A DNA stretch of 64,000 nucleotides from an uncultured Armatimonadota bacterium (GTDB lineage Bacteria > Armatimonadota > Fimbriimonadia > Fimbriimonadales > Fimbriimonadaceae): assembly GCA_903927025.1 (NCBI GenBank), contig CAIYLG010000007.1, positions 52,632 through 116,631 on the forward strand, given 5' to 3'. Below the pieces are notes generated by a model. That model ran no database searches. It worked only from the letters and a program-made list of their open reading frames with translations, and was not told the origin of the DNA. How positions within the stretch are numbered: the stretch's first letter is position 1; each line of letters opens with the position of its first letter. Below are positions 32,922 to 43,300 of the stretch, one piece after another. Position numbers and translations under genes: made by a program.

Positions 32922-34499
32922 ATGAGGTGGTTCGTCTTGCTTTTGCTCGTGGCTGCAGCAGCCGCGGCAAATGCGGAGCGCATTTTGCTGGTGCCACTTG
33001 ACAGTCGGCCCGCCGCCGGCCAGTTCGCTCAGATGATCGGGCGGATCGACGGAGTTGACGTCAGAATGCCAACTTACGAGGCGCTCGGGCGGTTTACCAC
33101 TCAGGGAAATCCTGACCGAATTCTTGACTGGCTTGAAGACCAAAACCTTAGTGACGTCTCCGCGCTGGTTGTCAGCACGGACATGATCTGTTACGGAGGA
33201 TTGATCGCCTCTCGAGTTTTGGATACCTCGACCGTCGTTGCGATGCGCCGCCTCCAGCGACTGGTTGACATCAAGAAGCACTATCCGCGGGTCAAGATGT
33301 ACCTGTTCAGCTCAACGATGCGGCTGGCCCCAACCGCGACTCGCAAAGCCTACGCGACGCGCTTCAAGATTGCTCGGATTGAAGAGCTCAAGGACATCGT
33401 AGATCGGAACCCGAGTCCAAGCGCCAAAGCGGAACTGGACGGTCTTAAAAAGGAAGTTCCTCAAGCGCAGATCGAGCAATACGAAGCCACTAGGGCTAGA
33501 GACCACGCGATTCAGCGGCAGCTCATCAAGTTGACTCAAGAGGATGCCGTCGACTTTCTCGTGATAGGCCAGGACGACGCAAAGCAATTCGGCCCCCATG
33601 TGGTGGAGACCCAGGATCTTCGGCGCTATGTTCGAGCCCTCGGGTTGGACTACAAGATTTACCTTTGCGAAGGAGTGGATCAGCTTTCGAGCGTTTTGCT
33701 TAGCCGGGCCCTCCTCAAAGAGGCAAAGTGGACACCGCGAGTACGGGTGATGTATTCGGATGAGAATGGCAAGAACCAGTTTGCCAACTATGAGGCGATT
33801 CGCATTGAGGAGAGCCTGTCCGAACAGCTTTTCGCCAGTGGAGCTCGGCCCACGGGAGCAACGGGTGAATTTGACTACACTCTCTTCTTGAACACTCCCA
33901 AGCGTGGCGAAGCAAGCTTCCTCAACTTTGCTGACCAGCTCAAGGCGGAGCTAGACCAAGATATGCCGGTTGCCGTGGCTGACATCAACTTAGCCAACGA
34001 TGGAACCGCTGATCCCGAACTGTTCAATGCGCTTTGGGAGCAGGGCAGATTCATCAGCCTCCTTTCCTACGCAGGATGGAACACGGCTGGCAACACGATT
34101 GGCACCGCGATTCCTGCGGCGAATGTGTATTTGCTGGCTCGAAAGTCGAAGACAGATCCACTAGCCCGCGAAGTTGCGCAGCGCGAGTTTCTCATTCACC
34201 GATTTGTGGACGACTATGCGTATCACAAATACACGCGTCACTCTGCCTATCAGCTGGTAGCGCCAGAGCATCACGAAGAGATTTATGGCGATGAGTGGGA
34301 TGAGGTGAACACCTATGTCTCTCGCGACCTCATCAAGCAGCTTCGCTCCTTTTTCGATAAGGGCCTTTTGAATCGGACCTTCATGGCCGGGGATCAGCAA
34401 TATCGGTTTACGGGGGTCACAGGGGCAAAAGTTTGGCTGCCCTGGCCGCGACCTTACGAGGTTCGGTTGGAGTTTCATATTCAAGTTGCGCACGAATAG
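32922..34499 (+). CDS. DUF4127 family secreted protein
   Basis: 525 residues with a short Sec signal (MRWFVLLLLVAAAAAANA). DUF4127 landmarks are RILLVPLDSRPAAGQF, VVSTDMICYGGLIASR, FSSTMRLAPT, and IGQDDAKQFGPH. Function of the family is unknown; its conserved D-x-R-P and H/D residues suggest a metal-dependent hydrolase fold, but that is inference. It follows pstA after 57 bases and could share the phosphate-regulated transcript. Confidence 0.88.
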   Translation: MRWFVLLLLVAAAAAANAERILLVPLDSRPAAGQFAQMIGRIDGVDVRMPTYEALGRFTTQGNPDRILDWLEDQNLSDVSALVVSTDMICYGGLIASRVLDTSTVVAMRRLQRLVDIKKHYPRVKMYLFSSTMRLAPTATRKAYATRFKIARIEELKDIVDRNPSPSAKAELDGLKKEVPQAQIEQYEATRARDHAIQRQLIKLTQEDAVDFLVIGQDDAKQFGPHVVETQDLRRYVRALGLDYKIYLCEGVDQLSSVLLSRALLKEAKWTPRVRVMYSDENGKNQFANYEAIRIEESLSEQLFASGARPTGATGEFDYTLFLNTPKRGEASFLNFADQLKAELDQDMPVAVADINLANDGTADPELFNALWEQGRFISLLSYAGWNTAGNTIGTAIPAANVYLLARKSKTDPLAREVAQREFLIHRFVDDYAYHKYTRHSAYQLVAPEHHEEIYGDEWDEVNTYVSRDLIKQLRSFFDKGLLNRTFMAGDQQYRFTGVTGAKVWLPWPRPYEVRLEFHIQVAHE

Positions 34500-34566
34500 C
34501 TTGTGTGCGGCAACGTAACTGCCAGGTTGTGGCGTACGTATGCTTGTGGTGCCTTAAGAGGGGAAC

Positions 34567-35133
34567 ATGCCGCAGCTGCGACGCCAAATACAGATCATCG
34601 TCGATCGTCAGAAAGCAGTAGTCTCCGCCGCCCATCAGCGGCTGGATGGACTCACCGATGCCCAGCTTCGCTGGACACCTGACCCAAAGCAGTGGTCCAT
34701 CGTCGATATTGTTGACCACCTGATTCGAGTGCATGCCACCACAAGCCCCATCTTAATGCGTGAGCTCTTACCAGCGCCTCCCGCCGGGGAAGAGGTGAAC
34801 AAGGAACTCAGCTACTCCTTTAGCGATCGAACGGTGGTGGGGATATTGAGCCCGGGCGCCAGGTTTAAGCTGCCGGTACCGAAGAAGTTTCAACCGATGC
34901 CTCACCACGGAGCCCTGGGCCATGTGCTCCAGCATCTCTACGATGAATTTGAGGCGTTTCAGGTGATTCTTGAGTACGCCAATGAGAAGCAGCTCAAGGG
35001 AATCAAGGTCACACCTCCGACTGGCCCATTGAGACCGTCGATTCTGGCTTACTTGGATGCGACGGTGCAGCACAATCGCTACCATTGGCTCCAGGTTGAG
35101 GCCCTGTTGCGCGACCCCAAGTTTCCGAAGTGA
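34567..35133 (+). CDS. DinB family protein
   Basis: 188 residues in a four-helix-bundle DinB fold. Conserved positions: PDPKQWSIVDIVDHLIRVH (first His), and HNRYHWLQVEALL at the C-terminus (H-x3-H), which together form the metal site. Relatives act as thiol-dependent S-transferases, including bacillithiol S-transferases (BstA). This organism has bshA and bshB1, so a bacillithiol-dependent role is possible (inference). It begins 67 bases after the DUF4127 gene. Confidence 0.9.
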   Translation: MPQLRRQIQIIVDRQKAVVSAAHQRLDGLTDAQLRWTPDPKQWSIVDIVDHLIRVHATTSPILMRELLPAPPAGEEVNKELSYSFSDRTVVGILSPGARFKLPVPKKFQPMPHHGALGHVLQHLYDEFEAFQVILEYANEKQLKGIKVTPPTGPLRPSILAYLDATVQHNRYHWLQVEALLRDPKFPK

Positions 35134-35292
35134 GTTGGGTTGAGGCAAGGCGTTGCGGATTGCCTTCCTCCACCGCTACGAGCATGGCGAGAGAGGGAAC
35201 CTCCATTGGCCTGCTCTGGCCCGCCTATACGGTTTGTGGCTAGTTGACTTGATCACAGGATGTCTAGGCCCATGATGAATGTGGCATCAATC

Positions 35293-37023
35293 TCAGGTTT
35301 TTAAGTGGGCCGTGATGAAGTCAACGAGCGGAGTCGGGTCGTCGAGACCGTGGGGGTGGTGCTTGAAGCCATGCTTGACGATGACTTTGATTTCTCCACC
35401 TAGGCTTTCGTAGCGCTGTTTGAGGACGACGGTGTTCTCCTCGTACGGAACTGCTTCATCGGCGTCTGCGGCGCAGTGGATGATGGGAACGTGGGCTTCC
35501 GCGAGTGGCTTGAGGTTATCCAGCGGGTTGCCTCGATAGGCCATCGCTTCGGCTTCCGATTTGAATCCGTAGTCGGAGATCAACTTTTTCCAGTCATCGG
35601 CGCTGCCTGGTCCCTTGCCTTTACCGCCAGGCCAACTCTTGAAGTCGCAAACGGGATTGTCTCCGTATAAAACCGAAACACAGTTGGGGTGCTTTGTTGC
35701 CCAATTGTAGATGTACAGACCTCCCCGAGAGAGGCCCTCGAGTACGGGGCGGTTAGACAGGCCATAGGTTTTCGTCAGCACGGAGTAAAACGCGTCCCAA
35801 TGCTTCATTGCCGATGGGGCACCAAATGTGTTTCCTACATTGATGTAGACCAGATGAAAGCCCTTTGCGAGAAGAGCAAGGTCTAGCTCGGGTCGATGAT
35901 CAAAGAACTCTGCCCGCCAAATCCATGGCTTGGTGGGCGCCTCTGCGACGGACTTGGGAGTCACTACGATCGCATCAATGCCATCCACAGTGAAGTCGTG
36001 TCGGTTGAATCCGTGGTAGTCAGAAACGGTGCCAGGGAAAAGGGGAGGAAGCGAGGAGTTCATGACGGCTAGGGTGTGGTCAATCTCGGTTGCCTGCTTC
36101 AGCGCATCCTCGAGTTTGAGACCTTGTGGCATTCCTGGTCGCTTGTGCGCGATGTCGGAGAGCCAGGCATCGGTGAGGATTCGCTGTCTCAGGTGGACCA
36201 GCTTGTCGAATTCTCCCTCGGGAAAGGCGTCTCTGCCAGGAAGATCTGGATGAATTGGAGGAAGCATCGACGCCTCAACACCCCAGGCTCTCAGGACTTC
36301 CTGGGCCATGATTCGGTGGCCGGTTTCGTTGAGGTGGACGCCGTCTCCCGCCATGGTGAAGGTTGCCTGAGTCTTGCGCTGCTCGGCGAGGTATGCGTTG
36401 AGGGGGCCGTGAAAGTCGATGACCTTCCAGCCGTCATCTCGCTTAGAAACCAGCCACTCGGAGTAGGCGCCGAGGACGCCGTCGTATCCCTCGAACGTAT
36501 GGCCCGAAGGATAGACATCTTTCCCGGCGGGCCACAGGCTGTCCTTCACGGGAACCGGATCGAACGGCGGAGGGGTTGCCAGCCAGAGTTTTGCTCCCGC
36601 GAAGCTGACTTCCTTAGCAAGCCAGGTGATTCCTTTGCGATAGGCGTTGAATCGGGCGGTGTCTTGTGGGTGATAGATGCCGTCGTTCATGCCGTAGCAC
36701 GCCAGCACCATGTCTGGATGCACCTTCTTAATGGCGCGAGCGAGCCGCTCGTGCAGGTCGGGACGAGGGAATGCGCCACCGGCGTGTCCTGGTTCGGTGA
36801 GCCCCGAAACGGTTTCGGAGGGAAGTCCGATGTTGATGATCTCAACCTTGGACTTGGGAGCCGTTCGGCGCAAGAATGAGTCGATCACGTCGACGTATCC
36901 ACCTGAGTAGGTGATGCTGTCGCCCAGCACTAATAGCCGATGAACCCCACTTAGGGCGGGTGGCAGGGAGGAGGGGGACGAGACGACGGCGCACATCGCG
37001 GCGGCGAGAAGAACGCTAGGCAC
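35293..37023 (-). CDS. Secreted fusion of SGNH/GDSL hydrolase and alpha/beta hydrolase
   Basis: 576 residues with a signal peptide (MPSVLLAAAMCAVVSSPSS). Residues ~28-230 are a GDSL-like domain with VLGDSITYSGGY (block I), ACYGMNDGIYHP (block III, G-x-N-D), and GDGVHLNETGH (block V, D-x-x-H). Residues ~330-576 are an alpha/beta hydrolase with the nucleophile elbow GLSRGGLY, a D-E near VPIIHCAADADEAVPYE and a His in KHGFKHHPHG. Both active sites look complete, so it may deacetylate and cleave an ester-decorated glycan (inference). Sits alone; no close partner. Confidence 0.88.
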   Translation of the reverse strand: MPSVLLAAAMCAVVSSPSSLPPALSGVHRLLVLGDSITYSGGYVDVIDSFLRRTAPKSKVEIINIGLPSETVSGLTEPGHAGGAFPRPDLHERLARAIKKVHPDMVLACYGMNDGIYHPQDTARFNAYRKGITWLAKEVSFAGAKLWLATPPPFDPVPVKDSLWPAGKDVYPSGHTFEGYDGVLGAYSEWLVSKRDDGWKVIDFHGPLNAYLAEQRKTQATFTMAGDGVHLNETGHRIMAQEVLRAWGVEASMLPPIHPDLPGRDAFPEGEFDKLVHLRQRILTDAWLSDIAHKRPGMPQGLKLEDALKQATEIDHTLAVMNSSLPPLFPGTVSDYHGFNRHDFTVDGIDAIVVTPKSVAEAPTKPWIWRAEFFDHRPELDLALLAKGFHLVYINVGNTFGAPSAMKHWDAFYSVLTKTYGLSNRPVLEGLSRGGLYIYNWATKHPNCVSVLYGDNPVCDFKSWPGGKGKGPGSADDWKKLISDYGFKSEAEAMAYRGNPLDNLKPLAEAHVPIIHCAADADEAVPYEENTVVLKQRYESLGGEIKVIVKHGFKHHPHGLDDPTPLVDFITAHLKT

Positions 37024-37362
37024 GTGGACAGCCTACAACGTTGAGTGCGGGTTTGTGGTTAGTGGAGATTCCAATTCGAGAATTGAGCCCTCTCTGAAAA
37101 TGGTCCACAAGAGTCAAAAATCTGGCCGGACGCTAAGTGGCCTGGCTCCGCCAAATTCTACATCAGCACCCAACGAACTGACACAATTAACTGAGTATAT
37201 TGCTCGGTACTTTTGCAAATATACTAGGCAATACGGTGGAATAGGTGATAGACTCTTTTATCTTTCTGCATATAATAGATTCAATGTTGGCAATAAAACC
37301 CAAGCTGCAAAGCTAAAGTGACCCTATTGACTCCTTTTATGCGAGGCAAAGATACCATAAAT
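37024..37362. other. AT-rich intergenic region upstream of the RHS gene
   Basis: About 339 bases, markedly more AT-rich than flanking genes. An open frame through part of it has no family-like content. It carries the promoter candidate at 37249-37276. Confidence 0.5.
37249..37276 (+). promoter_or_regulatory. Candidate sigma-70 promoter of the RHS gene
   Basis: TAGACT (37249-37254) and a perfect TATAAT (37271-37276) are 16 bases apart. It lies 87 bases before the chosen RHS start and is the most consensus-like -10 seen in the window. Confidence 0.45.
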
Positions 37363-40300
37363 ATGCATTCTTCTCAATACATCAAGCCACTGGGGATATT
37401 CAAGGCGTACGCTTGTGGGCTTTTCCTGATCCTGCTTTGCATCCCAAATGTTGCAAGGTCTCAGTCAATATCGAGTGTCAGCGCGAGCCCGACATCGGTT
37501 ATTGGGCCGGCCACGGCGACAGGTACGGTGACGCTCACCAGTAACGCCCCGTCAGGCGGATTTGTGGTGGGTCTCTCCTCGTCTAATTCCATCGTCACGG
37601 TACCGGCCAACGTGACAGTGGTAAGCGGAGCCAGCACTGCTAGCTTTACGATTACCGCTAACCAAGGGTCCAGCCAGGTAATCGTCACGATCACTGCGAC
37701 TGCAAACGGAACTGCGACAACGACATTCACTGACAATACGAGTAGCCACATCGCACTTCAGTTAAATCCTGGATCGCTGGTCGGAGGTATGTCGTCGACC
37801 AACAATAAGGTCCTCATTCCGCTGCCAGCAGGGTCGGGCGGCGCGGTTGTAAATCTGTCTTCCAGTAGCCCCAACGCGGTCGTTCCGGCTTCCGTCACAG
37901 TGCCGTCTGGATTTGAGAACACGCCTTTCACGATCACAACTTCGCCCGTTGCCGCAAACACAAGCATCACCATTACGGCGACATATGGCTCCTACTCGGC
38001 CACAAAGACTCTTACAGTTACCGCACCAACGCTCACCGGCGTCACCTTGTCTCCCACTACGGTTGTGGGCGGGGTTTCCTCAACGGCAACGGTAGCAATC
38101 AGCAACCCGGCACCTACCGGAGGACTCGCCGTTGCTTTGAGCTCCAACAATACTGCTGCGGCGACCGTCCCGGCATCAGTCACCGTCCCTGGTGGATCAA
38201 CCTCCGCGACGGTTACGGTAACCACGTCTCCAGTGTTATCTACGGCAACTGCCGTAATCACGGCAACACTCAACTCTGCGACGAGCACCGCAACACTTTT
38301 GGTTTCTCCACCGATTCTTAGTGCGCTGTCAATCGCTCCTGGATCAGTGATATCAGGCACAAACGCAACCGGTACAGTGACGATCAGCGGGCCAGCCCCA
38401 ACAGGTGGATTTGCAGTATCGCTTTCTTCTAGCAATGCAAGCGCTGCAGCAGTGCCTGCCACAGCAACTATCCCAGCCGGGGCGACGACCGCAAACTTCA
38501 CAATTAGTTCGGTGGGAGTAAGTTCAACCACTACAGCCACGATAACCGCCGTTGCCGGGGCCCAATCCTATTCGGCGAATTTGACTGTCTCTCCCAATAC
38601 AGTCACGGTTGTTAGCCTATCTCCAACGACGGTTGGTCCTGGAGGCGTCTCAACCGGCACCGTGACGCTCGCTTCCCCCGCACCAAGCAACGGCACTGTA
38701 GTGACCTTGTCCTCAAGCAATACGGCTGTGGCAACTGTGCCCGCATCCGTAACCGTTGCGGCTGGCCTCAGCAGCTCGTCGTTCGTGATCGAAGTTCCAG
38801 TGACGTCGCCAGCTTCCGTCGTGACCATTTCGGCAACAGCTGGAGGGCAGACGGCTACCGCTCCGCTCACGGTGGCGGCACTCGCTGTAGTCGGGGTCTC
38901 TGCCAATCCGAGTGCCGTTGTTGGACCTGCGACTGCAACTGGAACCGTCACGCTCAATGGAACTGCGCCCAGTGGTGGGTTTCTGGTTACCCTCTCGTCT
39001 TCTAATTCCATTGTGACTGTGCCCGCAACTGTAACCGTTGCCAGCGGGGCAAGCAGCGCCTCGTTCACGATTACGGCTGGCTCAGGGTCTAGCCAAGTCA
39101 TTGTCACGATTACTGCTTCTGGGAACGGAACCGCAACGACCCCATTCACTGATAACACAAGCAGTCACATCGCGATTCAGCTAAATCCTTCCACACTTGT
39201 AGGAGGTACATCATCGACGTCCAACAAGGTCCTGATACCTTTGCCAGCCGGCACCGGCGGAGCAATTGTTAACCTGTCCTCGAATAACGCAAATGCAGTC
39301 GTTCCAGCTTCTGTCACCGTCCCTGTTGGGTTAGAGAACACCGCGTTTACGATCACCACCTCCGCCGTGGCGGCAAACGCCAACATCACCATCACTGCGA
39401 CCTACGGGTCTTATTCGGCGAATAAGACCCTTGCTGTTACGGCGCCTACCCTGACCGGAATCGTCCTTTCGCCAACCTCAGTTGTTGGTGGAACTTCATC
39501 TGCGGCTACCGTGTCGATTAGTAGCCCAGCACCCACAGGTGGACTGCCCATTGCGATGACTTCCAGCAATACGGCGGCAGCTACGGTCCCGTCTGTGTTG
39601 ACAATTCCTGGAGGCTCAACTTCCGCGATGGCGACCGTAACTACCTTTCCGGTTTCGGCAACGGCGTCGCCAATCATTACCGCAACTCTGAATTCAGCCA
39701 GCAGTACAGCAACGCTTACCGTCAATGCGCCGACCCTCACTTCACTGGCAATTGCCCCTGGATCCGTCGTTTCAGGCACGAACGCTACCGGCACAGTGTC
39801 CATCAGCAGTTCCGCTCCAAGTTCAGGGTTTGTGGTTGCATTGTCCTCGAGCGACACAACCGTAGCGACGGTTCCCTCTACGGCAACCATCCCATCAGGC
39901 GCAACATCAGTTGCCTTTACAATTACTAGCCAACCGGTTGGAAGCACTTCGACCTGCACGATCTCGGGGGCAGAATCCGGACAGTCAGTCTCTCGAAATC
40001 TTACGGTAACTCCGAGCACTGCCGCAGCTTTCTACCCGATCAACATCGTTCCAAACCCGCCACTAGGATATCTTCCAACCTCGATGACGCTTCCAAACTG
40101 GATGTCCGCTTTGGAGCCCGTTGACGCCTCAAGCGCTCCTGGCGGACCGTCTGCCGCCATTTCGGAGAATCTGGCTTTTGGAGTGATTCAAGTTGATACC
40201 GGAGCGGACGTTGACGTGGCTAACTCCGCCGGCAGCGATGTCATTTTTAGCCGGAAGTACCGGACGGCCATGGCGGCCGGAAATCTATCCTCGCCGGGAT

Positions 40301-43300
40301 TACCTGCCGGATGGACCCACAATTGGGATTATTGGATCGTTCCTCAAACTCCTGGCAGTTGGGGTCCTCTTCAGCTTGTCTACCCCAATGGCTCATCAGA
40401 AACTCTTACTCCCCCTTCCCAGGTCACTGCTGGAACTGTCGTACAATTCACGACGCCAAACGGGGCTCCTTACAAAGCCTTTGGCCAAGCTTCCTCCACT
40501 GTTGGCGTTTACACTCAGATCCAACTGGCGCATTCCGGCCTCGCTCAAGATATTTTTGCGCAACCCTCCGGCGACGGCAGGTACCGGCTTCAAACCGAAA
40601 TCGAAGATAACGGTAGTCAACTGAATCTTCACTATTCATCAGTCTCCGGTCAGATCGAACCGGTGCTGTCATCGATCGATAACTCAGTCACTGGGTCGTC
40701 ATCAACACCTCTATTGGTGCTCAGCTACTCGGGTGGGCTGTTGTCGTCCGTCACCGACAACGCGTCAATGAATACCCGCACCTTGGGCTACGTCTCGGGC
40801 CAACTCTCGACGGTTTCGTTTGTCAATGGGTCGAATGCGGAGTGGTCGTATTCATACACCCCAATAGGCTCAGCCAGCTACTTGTGGAAGGTATCCACCG
40901 TAGATCCGCAAAACGCCGCGTCGACTGCAACGATTACCTACAGCACCGAAACGGGTCAAGTCTTGAGCAGAACTGACGGAACAAACTACGTGAGGTCTTC
41001 CTCCCATACCGCCGCCGGTGCAGGAGCGCTATCGATCGCCGATGCTTCTGGCAACTCCATTGACAGCTTCTCAATCACCTCGGAACCGGCATTCAATCGA
41101 ATTGCTACAACAACCACAGCAGCTGGGGACACAACCTCGTATTCCTACTCCAGTGGCAGTCTTGCAATTCCGTCCACGGTCATACCCCCGCAAGGCAACG
41201 CTATATCGATCACCACGGATTCACACGGAAACCCAACGAAGGTCGTGTATCCGTATGGCAACTTCACTACATACGCATGGTCATATCCGGCCTATGCTCC
41301 GCTGGGTCTCTTAACATCAAATCAGGAATCTGGAAATGATCTGACAACCCTTACTGCAACTACTTACACCTATTACTCCGCATCTGGAAGTGGGGGACTA
41401 TTGGGATATTTGCACACGGTCACAACGCCGACTGGCAATATCATCACCTTTACCTACACTTCAATGGGCGACATTGCATCAGTCGCTGACTCAACCGGAA
41501 CGACGAACTATGACTACAGCTCCACGGGGCCAGAGATGTTCGGTCGTCCCTACTCTGTAACAAGCCCGACACTGGCGGTTACAAAATTCCAATATGATCC
41601 GCAGCTTCGACTCATAAACACTACTGACCCGCTTACCAATCAAACCAGCCAACAATACAACGAGTACAACCAACTTGTTCAAATGTCCTTGCCTACAGGC
41701 CTCAGCTACCAATTTTCGCATCTGGTGGATGGACAGCCTTCCAATTCAACTGTTGTCTCTCAGAACGGAACACAGCTCACAGTGGCCGCGAACAAGTTCG
41801 ATTCGCAAGCTCAGCTGACAACGTCAAAGGATGCAAACCTGCTATCCAACGTTTCGACTCTGGATGGAAACTCAGCCCTGACGAGTCTGATCAACGGCAA
41901 TAACAATTTGATGCATTCGTTTACGATAAGCCCATCGGCTCGAACCATCAAAACTGTGTACGGATCGGGAGCGAATCTGCTCACGCAGACCGATACACTA
42001 GGACCAACGGGGAGTTTAATAAGTTCACTTGGCAGAGAGGATAACCGAAGCACAAATATCTCGTATTCCTCTACGGATCCTGACCTACCCTTAAGCGCGA
42101 CAGTGTTTGATCCAGCTACCAATTGGCTCAACGAGTCGGATGTCCTGAACTACGATAGCTTTGGTCGGATTACAGATATTGAAAGTATCGCTCCGGATGG
42201 CGGGAGCTACGTGGAGCATAACTACACCTTTGACAGTACGGGAAGTTTAACTTCAGACTTGACTACCCCGATTGTCCTAGCGTCTGGGCTCTTGTCTTCG
42301 GGGACGGGGCCGACGAATATCTCCTACACTTACAACGCGGATGGAACACGCAGTCAGATGCTGGTGATCCTCCAACCATGGTCGGTATCCAGCCTGCCTA
42401 ACGTCGCAAGTGTTACTTACAATTACTTATACGATGCGGCTAAACGGGTCACTTCGATTTATGTCTACCCGGGATCGACAGATGTCGCTGTTTCCTCTGG
42501 TCAGCCGCTAGCATACGCCACTTACGAGTACGACCCTAACGGACGCGTTAAGGCCGTGCGGTCCATGAAAGCGACCACACTTTATGCTTATAACGCGCTT
42601 GGACAGATAACCTCGGAACTAAACCTTTCTGTAGACGGCACGGTCGACCCTTACGCTCCAGCCGGATACTCCTTTACGGAATCTTCCGGTGTCGTTCACA
42701 CGATCATCTCTGCGTTCACGAACATCACGTACGACATGCTCGGAGACCGGACCGGTATGACGTTTGCCGCACTCACGCAGCCCGGCTCTTCAACGACTGG
42801 ACTATCAACATATGGGACTGGTTCAGCAACTTGGGGTTACGACAATGGGGGAAGGCTCATCAGCGAAAACTGGGCCGATGCTGCTTACACCGGCATCGCA
42901 TTTACCCATACGTACGATGGCGGCGGGAACCTAACCCAAATCCGGAACCATAGTCTGACGGTTGATCCATTGTCGGACCGGCTCACCAGCGCGAACCTCG
43001 CAGGCTACAGTTCACTCGGTTTCGATACTACCGGTGAGATGACGCAGTTTAACGGCAACACTGCGACATACGACCCTCTCGGCGAACTCTCCAGTCTCTC
43101 AGGGACTTCTGCCGGTGGTGGAAGTCAGGCCTTCTCCGCCTCAATGGTCTACGATCACCTCGGCCGACGCTCTGGGCTCTCCCAAAGTATTGGCGGAGGG
43201 AGCGCGCCTAAGGACACCCAGTTCTTCGTTTACGATGGGGCCGATCTGATCTACCGGCAGCTAGCCACATATCCTCTGACTCAGCTTTCACAGCCCGACT

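Noticed and set aside
37055..37321. An 88-codon open frame upstream of the RHS gene
   Set aside because: Overlaps a perfect -10 element and has no recognisable domain.
37477..40017. Regular repeats suggestive of a CRISPR array
   Set aside because: The repeats are in-frame protein repeats of ~95 codons with sequence drift, not short identical DNA repeats with spacers.
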